Origin: Alkaliphilus transvaalensis ATCC 700919
GTDB taxonomy: Bacteria > Bacillota > Clostridia > Peptostreptococcales > Natronincolaceae
Assembly: GCF_000621485.1 (NCBI RefSeq)
Contig: NZ_JHYF01000001.1
Coordinates: forward strand, 248,001-312,000
DNA: 64,000 nucleotides
Reading direction: 5' to 3'
Shown: positions 1 to 9,300 of the stretch, one piece after another
Layout: each line of letters begins with the position of its first letter
Numbering within the stretch: the first letter of the stretch is position 1
Program-made: the position numbers and the translations under genes
The notes under the pieces: model-generated
What the model was told of the DNA's origin: nothing
Database searches by the model: none
The model's input: only the letters and a program-made list of their open reading frames with translations

Positions 1-2459
1 CAAGGAGTATTCCCTCTCTACTGACCAAAGAATTTAATGAACTAAGTAAAAACAGGAAAACAACCATGGCTACAATTTTTAATTTAGCCTGGGGAATCTT
101 ATTGCAAAGGTACAGTGGGAGTAATGATGTTATATTTGGCACAACAGTTTCAGGAAGAGTGGCAGAAATAAAAAATATAGATCAAACAGTAGGTTTATTT
201 ATCAATACGATTCCCTTAAGACTAAAGTTTCCTGATGATGCCACTGTGGAAGAACTCCTAGAAAAATTAGATTCAAATATTATGGAGAGAAGTGCCTTTG
301 AAAATACAGAATTAATTAATATCAAAGAATATTGCAAGCTAAAGGCAGATGATAGCTTATTTGATACAGTTATGGTGATAGAAAATTATCCCTTAGAAAA
401 AATGCTATTTCAAAATAACAACTCACTACATATAGAAAACTACTCCATTTTAGAGTCAACAAACTATGATTTACTGATAAGTATAGAAATAATCGATACA
501 ATAATCATTACTTTAAACTATAACTCAAATAAATATCCAGAATTTTTAATGAAAAATATGCTAGCTCATTATATGAATATATTAAAGGCAATAAGTGTGA
601 GTAATACAAGAATAAATGAAATTACAATTTTAGATCCTAGAGAAAAGGAACAAATAATAAGTGAGTTTAACCCAGTCAATTTAAATGATCACGACACCAC
701 AATAGATGCGCTATTTGAAGAACAAGTACAAAAAAATCCCGATGCAGTAGCAATAATCTATGAAGATAAAGAATTGACATATAAACAGTTAGATACTTTA
801 TCTAATAAATTAGCAAAAATACTGAGAGTAAAGATACAACAGGAAGACTTCGTAGGTATAATGTTAAATAGATCAATGGAAATGGTTATTTCAATGCTAG
901 CAATACTGAAGGCGGGAAAGGCGTATATACCTATAGATTCCTCCTATCCCAAAGATAGAATTCAATATATATTAAGGGATAGCAATATAAAACTATTAAT
1001 TACTGAAGATAAACTAGTAGAAGAACCCATCGAGGGTGTTACTTTAATATTAGTTAATGAAATAGAAACTAACTCTGAAGAATGTTGTTTTGTAGATAAA
1101 AATCATACATCCCAGTCACATGCCTATTGTATATATACTTCAGGCTCTACTGGGAACCCAAAGGGAGTTATAATCAAACATCAATCAATTGTAAATACCT
1201 TACTTTGGAGGTCAAAGTATTATCAATTCAGTAGTAAAGAGGGGGTTATGCAACTTCCATCCTTTTCCTTTGATAGTTCAGTGGAAGATATATTTACACC
1301 CCTAATCAGTGGGTCAAAATTAGTAATAATGAATGAAGAGAAGCGAAAAGATGTTGATTACATTAAACATCTCATAGAAAGCCAAAATATAACCCATTTC
1401 TTAATCATACCTAGCCTATATAATGTACTTTTGGATGAAGTGCCAGAAACCTTAAAAAGTCTCAAATTTATAACTATTGCAGGAGAATTATGCCCAGACC
1501 ATATAATAGAAAAACATTTTAAACTTTTAGAAAATGTTGAACTACATAATGAATATGGACCTTCAGAAAACAGTGTATGTACAACAGTGAAAAAATTAGA
1601 TAAAACCACCAAAGGTTCAAATATTGGAAGAGTAATAGACAACACCCAGTGTTTTGTAATGGCCAATAATAACCTTCAACCTATAGGAGTTGCAGGCGAA
1701 TTGTGCATTAGCGGCGTTGGTTTATCACAAGGATATTTAAATAATATCGATCTTACAGATGAAAAATTTATCTTAAATTCTAATATAGACGGATCGATAA
1801 AGAGGATTTATAAAACAGGAGATTTGGTGAGATGGCTACCAGAAGGAGAATTGGAGTTTTTAGGGAGAATTGATAATCAAGTTAAAATAAGGGGGTTCAG
1901 AATTGAGAAGGAGGAAATAGAAAACCTACTATTAAAATATCCTGAGATAAAATCAGTGGTAGTTTCGGTTATTTCAAACCCCTACGGAAAAGAGCTAATT
2001 GCATATATTGTTTCAGATAAAATCATAGACATAGATGATCTGAAAATCTATTTGTCCAAGAAACTCCCCTACTATTCAGTGCCAGCCTATATATCACAAA
2101 TTGCCCATATACCTAAAGGGCCAAATGGAAAAATTGACATGAAGGCAATAGAAAATATGGATTTAGTAAAAGGATTAGAAAGCAAAAGCTATAAAAAGCC
2201 CAAAAATGAAACGGAAGAAAGGTTAGAAAAAATCTGGTGCAAGTTGCTTAATGTACAAGCCGTCAGTGTTGATTCAAAATTCTTTGATATAGGTGGAAAT
2301 TCGTTGAAAATAATGACTTTAGCCAGTTTAATAAACAAAGAGTTTAATTCATGTTTTAATGTTAGCGACTTATTTAAATATAGTACAATTGAAAGTATTG
2401 CAGAAAAAATCGAAGAGGATCATAGTGAAGAAGATGAAGTAGTCGTATATAAATATTAA
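1..2459 (+). CDS. Nonribosomal peptide synthetase, C-A-PCP, 5' end cut by the window
   Basis: The reading frame is open from base 3 with no stop, so the ATG at 66 is internal and the true start lies outside the window. The visible part begins in the C-terminal lobe of a condensation domain (VFGTTVSGR, then VGLFINTIPLR). An adenylation domain follows (about bases 690-2130), with the YTSGSTGNPKG ATP loop, NEYGPSE, YKTGDLVRW, KIRGFRIE and the NGKID lysine. Last is a PCP with GGNSLK, where the Ser takes phosphopantetheine. Manual alignment to GrsA gives the code DSELTAEVC, which I cannot assign to a substrate. The condensation lobe resembles the D-accepting C domain of the giant synthetase downstream (VFG..VSGR) rather than the L-type domains (VVGTPIAGR), so an epimerase may lie just upstream of the window. 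There is no thioesterase, so the chain is passed on, probably to the KS protein that follows. Confidence 0.95.
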   Translation, partial: RSIPSLLTKEFNELSKNRKTTMATIFNLAWGILLQRYSGSNDVIFGTTVSGRVAEIKNIDQTVGLFINTIPLRLKFPDDATVEELLEKLDSNIMERSAFENTELINIKEYCKLKADDSLFDTVMVIENYPLEKMLFQNNNSLHIENYSILESTNYDLLISIEIIDTIIITLNYNSNKYPEFLMKNMLAHYMNILKAISVSNTRINEITILDPREKEQIISEFNPVNLNDHDTTIDALFEEQVQKNPDAVAIIYEDKELTYKQLDTLSNKLAKILRVKIQQEDFVGIMLNRSMEMVISMLAILKAGKAYIPIDSSYPKDRIQYILRDSNIKLLITEDKLVEEPIEGVTLILVNEIETNSEECCFVDKNHTSQSHAYCIYTSGSTGNPKGVIIKHQSIVNTLLWRSKYYQFSSKEGVMQLPSFSFDSSVEDIFTPLISGSKLVIMNEEKRKDVDYIKHLIESQNITHFLIIPSLYNVLLDEVPETLKSLKFITIAGELCPDHIIEKHFKLLENVELHNEYGPSENSVCTTVKKLDKTTKGSNIGRVIDNTQCFVMANNNLQPIGVAGELCISGVGLSQGYLNNIDLTDEKFILNSNIDGSIKRIYKTGDLVRWLPEGELEFLGRIDNQVKIRGFRIEKEEIENLLLKYPEIKSVVVSVISNPYGKELIAYIVSDKIIDIDDLKIYLSKKLPYYSVPAYISQIAHIPKGPNGKIDMKAIENMDLVKGLESKSYKKPKNETEERLEKIWCKLLNVQAVSVDSKFFDIGGNSLKIMTLASLINKEFNSCFNVSDLFKYSTIESIAEKIEEDHSEEDEVVVYKY

Positions 2460-2494
2460 TTCATATTGCCCATAAGATGAAGGGAGAAAACTGT

Positions 2495-5400
2495 ATGCTT
2501 AATAACGAAGAGACGAATCATAACATTTTTAATAAAATTGCAATAATCGGAATGTCTTGCAGATTTCCCCTTGCCAATAATACCGATGAATTTTGGAATG
2601 TATTAAAAAGCTCAAGGGACTGTGTGACTGAGTTTCCTCAAACAAGAGTAGAAGAATTGACAAAAATGTTGCCTAGTGTCTCCAGTGAACAATTTATAAG
2701 GGAAGGTTTTTTAGAAAATATAATTCTATTCGAACCTGAAATATTTTCAATTAGTCAAGAAGAAGCAAAATATATTGATCCCCAACAACGTCTATTGCTA
2801 GAACTTGTAGAAGGGGCTATTCTTGATGCAGGTTACAATCCCCTATCAATTTCAGGAGAAGAAACAGGTGTTTTTATCTCAAGAAATGAGAATGAGTATT
2901 CAAAGTTTTTTAATTATTTGAGTACCTTTAGCATGGTTAATAATGTAGAAGCGTCAAATGCAGGTCGTATTTCTTATACCTTCGATTTTAGAGGGCCTTC
3001 AATTTCCGTAGATGCAGCCTGCACATCCTCATTATTGGCTATACATTTAGCATGTCAAAGCTTAAAAACAGAAGAGGTAAATTATGCAATCGCTGGAGGG
3101 TGCAAATTAAGAATAATTCCACACGATAAAACTGAAATAACTAAAAGTCCTATAGCATCTCAACGTCAAAAAATTAGTGCCTTTGACAAAGAAGCCGATG
3201 GCATAATTGGTGGAGAAGGTGGAGGCATATTAGTATTAAAACGATTAGATAAGGCCTTAAGGGATCATGATAACATAATTGCTGTAATTGCTGGTAGTTG
3301 TGTAAGCACAAATGGTGATAAAAGCAATGGTATAAATGCCCCTAGCGAAGATATGCAGAAAAATATGTTGATTAAGGCAATAAAAAATGCACGAATAAAT
3401 CCAGATAATATATCCTATATAGAAGCCCATGGGTCAGGTACACCATTGGGGGATGTTTTAGAATTTCAAGCGATAGATAAAGCCTTTAAAGAGGTAAGAT
3501 CTAATAATAAAGGCATAGCTATTGGCTCTGTGAAAACTAATTTAGGACATTTAGACACAGCTGCTGGTATAGCAGGCATGATCAAAACAATATTGGCTTT
3601 AAAAAATAAGGAGATACCAGCTTCCATCAACTATAAAAGCCTGAATACAGAAATAGAAGTATCAAATTCGCCAGTATACGTAATTGATCAGCCAACTTTT
3701 TGGGAAAGTACCACCCCAAGAGTTGCAGGAGTTACCTCCTTAAGCTTTATCGGTATAAATGGGCATATAATAGTTGAAGAATTTCAATCTAACTACAATA
3801 GCAACCGATGTAGCAGTGGAACAGAATTAGTAGTTATTTCAGCTAGAACTGAAAAATCCCTTAAAAAAATGATTGAAAAGTTGAGTAATTCCAATTTTGA
3901 TGATCCATGTCTTTTCAGTGATATTGCCTATACATTAAATAGTGGAAGAAGAGATTTACAACATAAATCTGTTATAATTGCCAACTCAATTGATGACTTT
4001 AAAAGAAAGTTAAAGGGTAACGATTACTATTTAATAGCTGGTGAAAAGCAAGAAAAGTATAAAAAAGTAATGGTTATACCCAATATTACCTGCTCAAATC
4101 TAAATGATCTAGCAGACTTTAAAGGGGAAAATGAGGTCTTTAGAAATATTTATGATGAACTAATGAAGGATCTAAATATTCAAAATGAATATAGTGATGT
4201 AGTAAAATATTTTTTAACTATGACTTCATATATAAAACTACTTCAATTATATTGTTCTTCAAAACTAATCTTCATGGGGATGGGGGCTGGAAATGCAGTA
4301 ATTGATTACCTCAATAATAAAACATCCTATGCTCAATGTATTTCTGAAATAGAGACCCATTTAGCAGACAATAGTGAAATAGATCAAGAAAGGCTACAAA
4401 ACATAATAAATGAAATTAATAAAAAGAAAGAAGCACTATTTTTACTGGTCAACTCTAATGACTATCTAAATGATGAATTTTTCAAACTAAAATATCAGAA
4501 CCGACCAATAAATAGAATACACTTCAACACCAATATTTATTCATTCTATAAAGGAATGATATCTTTAATGGAAGATGGAGTAAAGATAAAGTGGGAAGAT
4601 GTATACCAAGGAAGAAACCTAAAAAAGATAAGTTTGCCTTCCTATTATTTTGATAGAAAAGAATATTACCTTACATCAGAAGAGTATAGAAATGGAGTTA
4701 TAGCAGTTGCACCCCTACAACAGTTGGATTTAAAAGATAATGATATCCAAAAAGAAATTATAGACATTATCAATAATGTGTATACAGGAGATTATTTTGA
4801 TGTAGAAAGTAAGTTTTTTGATTTGGGAATTAGTTCAATTAGTATAATGTATATCCTTGGTAAAGTTAAAGAAAAACATGAAGTAGAATTGCCAATAGAA
4901 ATATTTTTTGAGGATATAACAATTAATGAATTAACTTTGAAAATGGTTGATGCTATTCTAGCCAATAAAAAAAGTTGTCATATAGTAAATGTTGAAAATG
5001 CAAACTCATATATTGCAACAGATGCACAAAAGCGTATATATGCATCCTGTCAATATGATAAAAATTCAACCAACTATAATATGAGTTTTATTTTTGAAGT
5101 AGAGGGTTTGCTAAATTTAGACAAGCTTAATAAAACCCTTAATAAATTAATTGAAAGACATGAAGCATTACAAGTAAGATTTAAAATGGAAAATGGGGTT
5201 TTATATGGAATAATTAATAAATCGAACCCAATTGAGGTAGAAACCATAAAAACCACCAACCAAAACCTTGAAATCCTTTTAAAGGATACGATTAAACCCT
5301 TTGATCTAAATAATGACATATTATTAAGGGTGATCAATATTCAAACTAAGGATAAGAACCTATTGGTATTTGATATACACCATATCATTTCAGATGGATT

Positions 5401-6349
5401 ATCCATGGAGGTGTTAATCAAGGACTTTATTAAACTATACGAGAATAAAGAACCTTCAAAACTAAAATACCAATATAGTCATTATGCCAATTGGCAAAGA
5501 AACTTCTATCAGTCAGAAGACTTTAAAAAGCAAGAGGACTTTTGGGTAAAAGAATTTAAGGATCATTTTGTTCCCTTAAAATTACCCTTAGATTTTGATC
5601 ATATCAATACAATAAGCCACAAGGCTTCAACTCTTAAATTTCAGTTAGAAAAAAATGGCGGTTGGGAAATTTATCAAATTTGTGAAAAATACAAAATTAC
5701 CCCATATATCTTACTTTTAGGAGTCTATAATCTTCTGTTATCAAAAATATCCCTTAAAGAAGATATTACTGTTGGTATATTTGTAAATGACAGATTTAAA
5801 TGGGGTTATGAGGATATAGTAGGCTTATTTGTAAACACACTACCTTTGAGAAGTGCTCCTGAATTAAATAAAAACTTTAGCCAGTATATTGAAGAACTTA
5901 AACAGACATTTATAAAAGTGTTAGCCAACCAAGACTATTCCATTGAAAATTTAATAGAGAAATTAAAGTTACCGAAGGGCAATGATATTAATCCTCTATT
6001 TTCTACAGCTTTTAATTATCAGAACTCTGTATTTAATTTAAGTAATAAAAATATAGTCATAGATGATACAATCTTCAAACCCTGTACCTATGCAGAAAGC
6101 TATGCTAAATTTCATTTACTTTTTGAAGTAATAGAAATAAACAAAGACTTTAGCTTTAAAATTACATACTTTAGTGATTTGTTCAAGCAAGAAACAATAA
6201 ATCTATTTAAAGATTTATATATGAAAATATTATCGATAATACTAGAAAATTTTAATATCCAAATTGTTGATATCGACCTATACCAAGATAAGATAAATAA
6301 AGGCGTAATGGAGCTTTTTAATGATTCAGACGATTTTAATTTCAGTTAA
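2495..6349 (+). CDS. Hybrid PKS/NRPS protein: KS - degenerate AT - ACP - C
   Basis: About 1284 residues. The ATG at 2495 is preferred over the one at 2477 because AAGGGAG sits 8 bases before it. The ketosynthase spans about 10-435 and has an intact triad: Cys176 (DAACTSSL), His312 (EAHGSGTPLGD) and His352 (KTNLGHLDTAAG). The KS-AT linker follows, but the acyltransferase is eroded. Where GHSxGE is expected the protein reads GMGAGN (595-600), so the nucleophilic Ser is Gly. Only about 116 residues separate this from the post-AT motif LPSYYFDRKEYYL, roughly half the normal length. An ACP (LGISSIS, Ser781) and a condensation domain with HHIISDG (962-968) complete the protein. It would add one ketide unit to the peptide from the preceding protein if an extender unit is supplied in trans, and pass it to the next synthetase. 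No KR, DH or ER domain is present, so any beta-keto group would stay. Confidence 0.92.
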   Translation: MLNNEETNHNIFNKIAIIGMSCRFPLANNTDEFWNVLKSSRDCVTEFPQTRVEELTKMLPSVSSEQFIREGFLENIILFEPEIFSISQEEAKYIDPQQRLLLELVEGAILDAGYNPLSISGEETGVFISRNENEYSKFFNYLSTFSMVNNVEASNAGRISYTFDFRGPSISVDAACTSSLLAIHLACQSLKTEEVNYAIAGGCKLRIIPHDKTEITKSPIASQRQKISAFDKEADGIIGGEGGGILVLKRLDKALRDHDNIIAVIAGSCVSTNGDKSNGINAPSEDMQKNMLIKAIKNARINPDNISYIEAHGSGTPLGDVLEFQAIDKAFKEVRSNNKGIAIGSVKTNLGHLDTAAGIAGMIKTILALKNKEIPASINYKSLNTEIEVSNSPVYVIDQPTFWESTTPRVAGVTSLSFIGINGHIIVEEFQSNYNSNRCSSGTELVVISARTEKSLKKMIEKLSNSNFDDPCLFSDIAYTLNSGRRDLQHKSVIIANSIDDFKRKLKGNDYYLIAGEKQEKYKKVMVIPNITCSNLNDLADFKGENEVFRNIYDELMKDLNIQNEYSDVVKYFLTMTSYIKLLQLYCSSKLIFMGMGAGNAVIDYLNNKTSYAQCISEIETHLADNSEIDQERLQNIINEINKKKEALFLLVNSNDYLNDEFFKLKYQNRPINRIHFNTNIYSFYKGMISLMEDGVKIKWEDVYQGRNLKKISLPSYYFDRKEYYLTSEEYRNGVIAVAPLQQLDLKDNDIQKEIIDIINNVYTGDYFDVESKFFDLGISSISIMYILGKVKEKHEVELPIEIFFEDITINELTLKMVDAILANKKSCHIVNVENANSYIATDAQKRIYASCQYDKNSTNYNMSFIFEVEGLLNLDKLNKTLNKLIERHEALQVRFKMENGVLYGIINKSNPIEVETIKTTNQNLEILLKDTIKPFDLNNDILLRVINIQTKDKNLLVFDIHHIISDGLSMEVLIKDFIKLYENKEPSKLKYQYSHYANWQRNFYQSEDFKKQEDFWVKEFKDHFVPLKLPLDFDHINTISHKASTLKFQLEKNGGWEIYQICEKYKITPYILLLGVYNLLLSKISLKEDITVGIFVNDRFKWGYEDIVGLFVNTLPLRSAPELNKNFSQYIEELKQTFIKVLANQDYSIENLIEKLKLPKGNDINPLFSTAFNYQNSVFNLSNKNIVIDDTIFKPCTYAESYAKFHLLFEVIEINKDFSFKITYFSDLFKQETINLFKDLYMKILSIILENFNIQIVDIDLYQDKINKGVMELFNDSDDFNFS

Positions 6350-6375
6350 AGCAATAGTTAGAAAGGAAGAAGATA

Positions 6376-9300
6376 ATGGATAAATTAAATTATGTAATTC
6401 TTTCCTCAAAAAAATTTATTTTGCAAAAAGAATATTGGATGAATAAATTATCTCATATAGAAGATGTTGATAGCTTATTGGAATATGACTATTCTGAATG
6501 TAATGATAACAAAGAAATACAAGGGATTGATTTTGTTTTAGAAAAGGACTTAACATCAAGGATCGAGGACATAAGTAAAAATTCTCACTTAAATATTTTA
6601 GCAATCTTGGCATCGCTATTGGCGTGTACGATATACAAATATAAGGGAACTCCCGATATTTGTATTCCCATGCCTGTTTATAGAGAGTCAGAAAACGATA
6701 GTGCTAGCCAAGAATATAACAAAGAAATTTTATTAAATTACCAACTATCAGATTCTATGACTTTTAAAGATCTTCTAATTCATGGAAAGAACTTAATAAT
6801 GGAGGCCTATAAGCATCAAGATTACCCGTTGGAGAAGATACTAGATGAATTAGAAGAAGAGAAGCAAAAATGCTATAGAACATTTTTAGAAGGGATATTT
6901 ATTTATAAAAACCTACATCAGTCTAAAGATTTAGATATAACCAATAAAAATCTAGCGATCTCCTGTTGTAAAGAAGATGGTGTTGTTAAGTTAGAGATAT
7001 TATATAATAAAAATCTTTTTGATATAAACAGAATAAAACAATTAGCCAAACATTATAAAAAACTGATTACAGAACTTTTAAGTAACCCCAATGAATCTAT
7101 TGGCGGAATAGAAATTTTAGAGGATGATGATAAACAGCAGTTGTTAAGGACCTTTAATAACACCCACTTTGATTATGGTAAAGATGAGGCCATCAGTAAA
7201 ATATTTGAAAAAAAAGCAGAAGCCACACCTAATAAAATAGCTATTATTCAAGAGTCAGAGAAAATTACATACAAAGAATTAAATTATAAAGCAAACCAGC
7301 TGGCTAGATTTATATTAAAAAATGAGAAAAGAGAAAATGCTACCATAGCTATTATGACAGAACCTTCAATTGCCACCATTATAGCCTTATTGGGGGTGTT
7401 AAAGGCAGGCTGTAGATGTCTAACAATAGATTATGCATTTCCTAGTGAACGAATTAAATATTTGATGGCTGATAGCGAGGTTAATTTAGTATTGACCCAA
7501 GGTCATATTAAAGGAAGAATTTATAACAACTTAAATGGCTCAGAACAAGAGTGGGAGCACCTTAGGTTTATAGATATTTATGATGAAAAAATTTATGAAG
7601 AGGACTACCATAATTTAGAAGGACATATAAGGGAAGATTCAGTAGCCTATGTTATCTATACATCAGGCTCCACAGGTAAGCCGAAGGGTGCCATGCTAAC
7701 CCATAAAGGTATAGTTAATGTATTGAATAATTTAGAAAGACTATATCCAATGTTAGAGGAAGATGTATATTTATTTAAAACCACCTATACCTTTGATGTA
7801 TCCCTAACAGAATTGTTTGGATGGTTTATAGGGAAGGGAACTTTAGCAATACTTAATGACGGTGATAACAAAGATCCTAAAAAAATTTTAGATGCTATAT
7901 TTAAGTATAAGGTAACCCATTTAGCTTTTGTACCAACCATGTTTGAAGCCTTTGTAACTGAACTAGTTGAAAATAATCTAAAATCATTAAAACAACTGAA
8001 ATATCTTTTTATTGGAGGAGAAGTGCTATCAACAGAGTTAGTGAAAAAATTCTACAGCCTCATAGAAGGTGTCGAAGTTATGAACTATTATGGCCCCACC
8101 GAAACAACCATATATGCCACTAGCTTTCCGGTAGCACCAAAGGAAAACAGTTTTAGACTACCTGTAGGAAAACCAATGGATAATATGCAAGTATATATTC
8201 TAAATCATAAAGGAGAGCTACAACCAGTAGGTATTTCAGGTGAAGTCTATATAGGTGGTAAAGGGGTATCTTGTGGCTATGTAAACAATCAATTGTTAAC
8301 ACAGGAGAGATATATTGATAATCCCTTTATTAAAGGCGAAAAAATGTATAAAACTGGTGACATAGCTAGATGGCGTTGGGATGGAAATATCGACTATATA
8401 GGTAGAGTAGATCACCAAATAAAATTAAGGGGACTTAGAATAGAGCTAGGAGAAATCGAAAATGTAATAAAAAATTTCCATGGGATCACACAATCAAAAG
8501 TATTAGTGAAGGAAGATGAAAATAAAGGTCAATACTTATGTGGTTATGTAGTTGCAGATAACGAAGTAGATATAAAAGATTTAAAGGAATTTTTGTATAA
8601 CAAATTACCTTTATATATGGTTCCAGCTTATATTATTCAACTGGATGAGTTTAGATATACCACCAGTGGCAAAATAAGTATTTTGAATTTACCAGATCCC
8701 ATCGCAAAAGCTATTGCTACAAATGATTATATAGCCCCAAGAAATGAAGAAGAAGAAGTAGTATTGAAGATTTGGCAAGAAGTATTGGGGGATGCAAATA
8801 TTGGTGTAGAAGATAACTTCTTTGATTTGGGTGGCAACTCCGTAAATGCTATAGAGATACTATCGAAGATTTTCACAAAGTTTAACACTGAAATTACAAT
8901 AGGAAAATTCTTTGAATTAAAAAATATCAGTGGAGTTTGTCAATATATCAATAATAAGGAGAAGTCTTTATATGCCTCCATGAAGGCAATAGAAGAGCAA
9001 CCATATTATCCTGCATCATCAAGCCAAAAGAGACTGTATGCTTTAAATGCCATTAACAAAGAAAATATAAACTATAATATGCCAGAAATACTAGTGATTA
9101 ATGGGGAAATTGATAGAAGAGAGATTGAAAAAATATTTAATCTGATCGTTAATAGACACGAGGCCTTCAGAACACGATTTGAATTTAGAGAACATAACCT
9201 AGTTCAATTGATAGAGAAAAACATAGATTTTACAGTAGACTTTATGGATTTTGATGAGGCATATATGGAGAAAATTATAAGTAGCTTTATTAGACCCTTT

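Noticed and set aside
66-68. ATG at 66 as the start of the first NRPS gene
   Set aside because: The frame is open to the window edge and the bases before 66 continue a condensation domain; there is no ribosome site.
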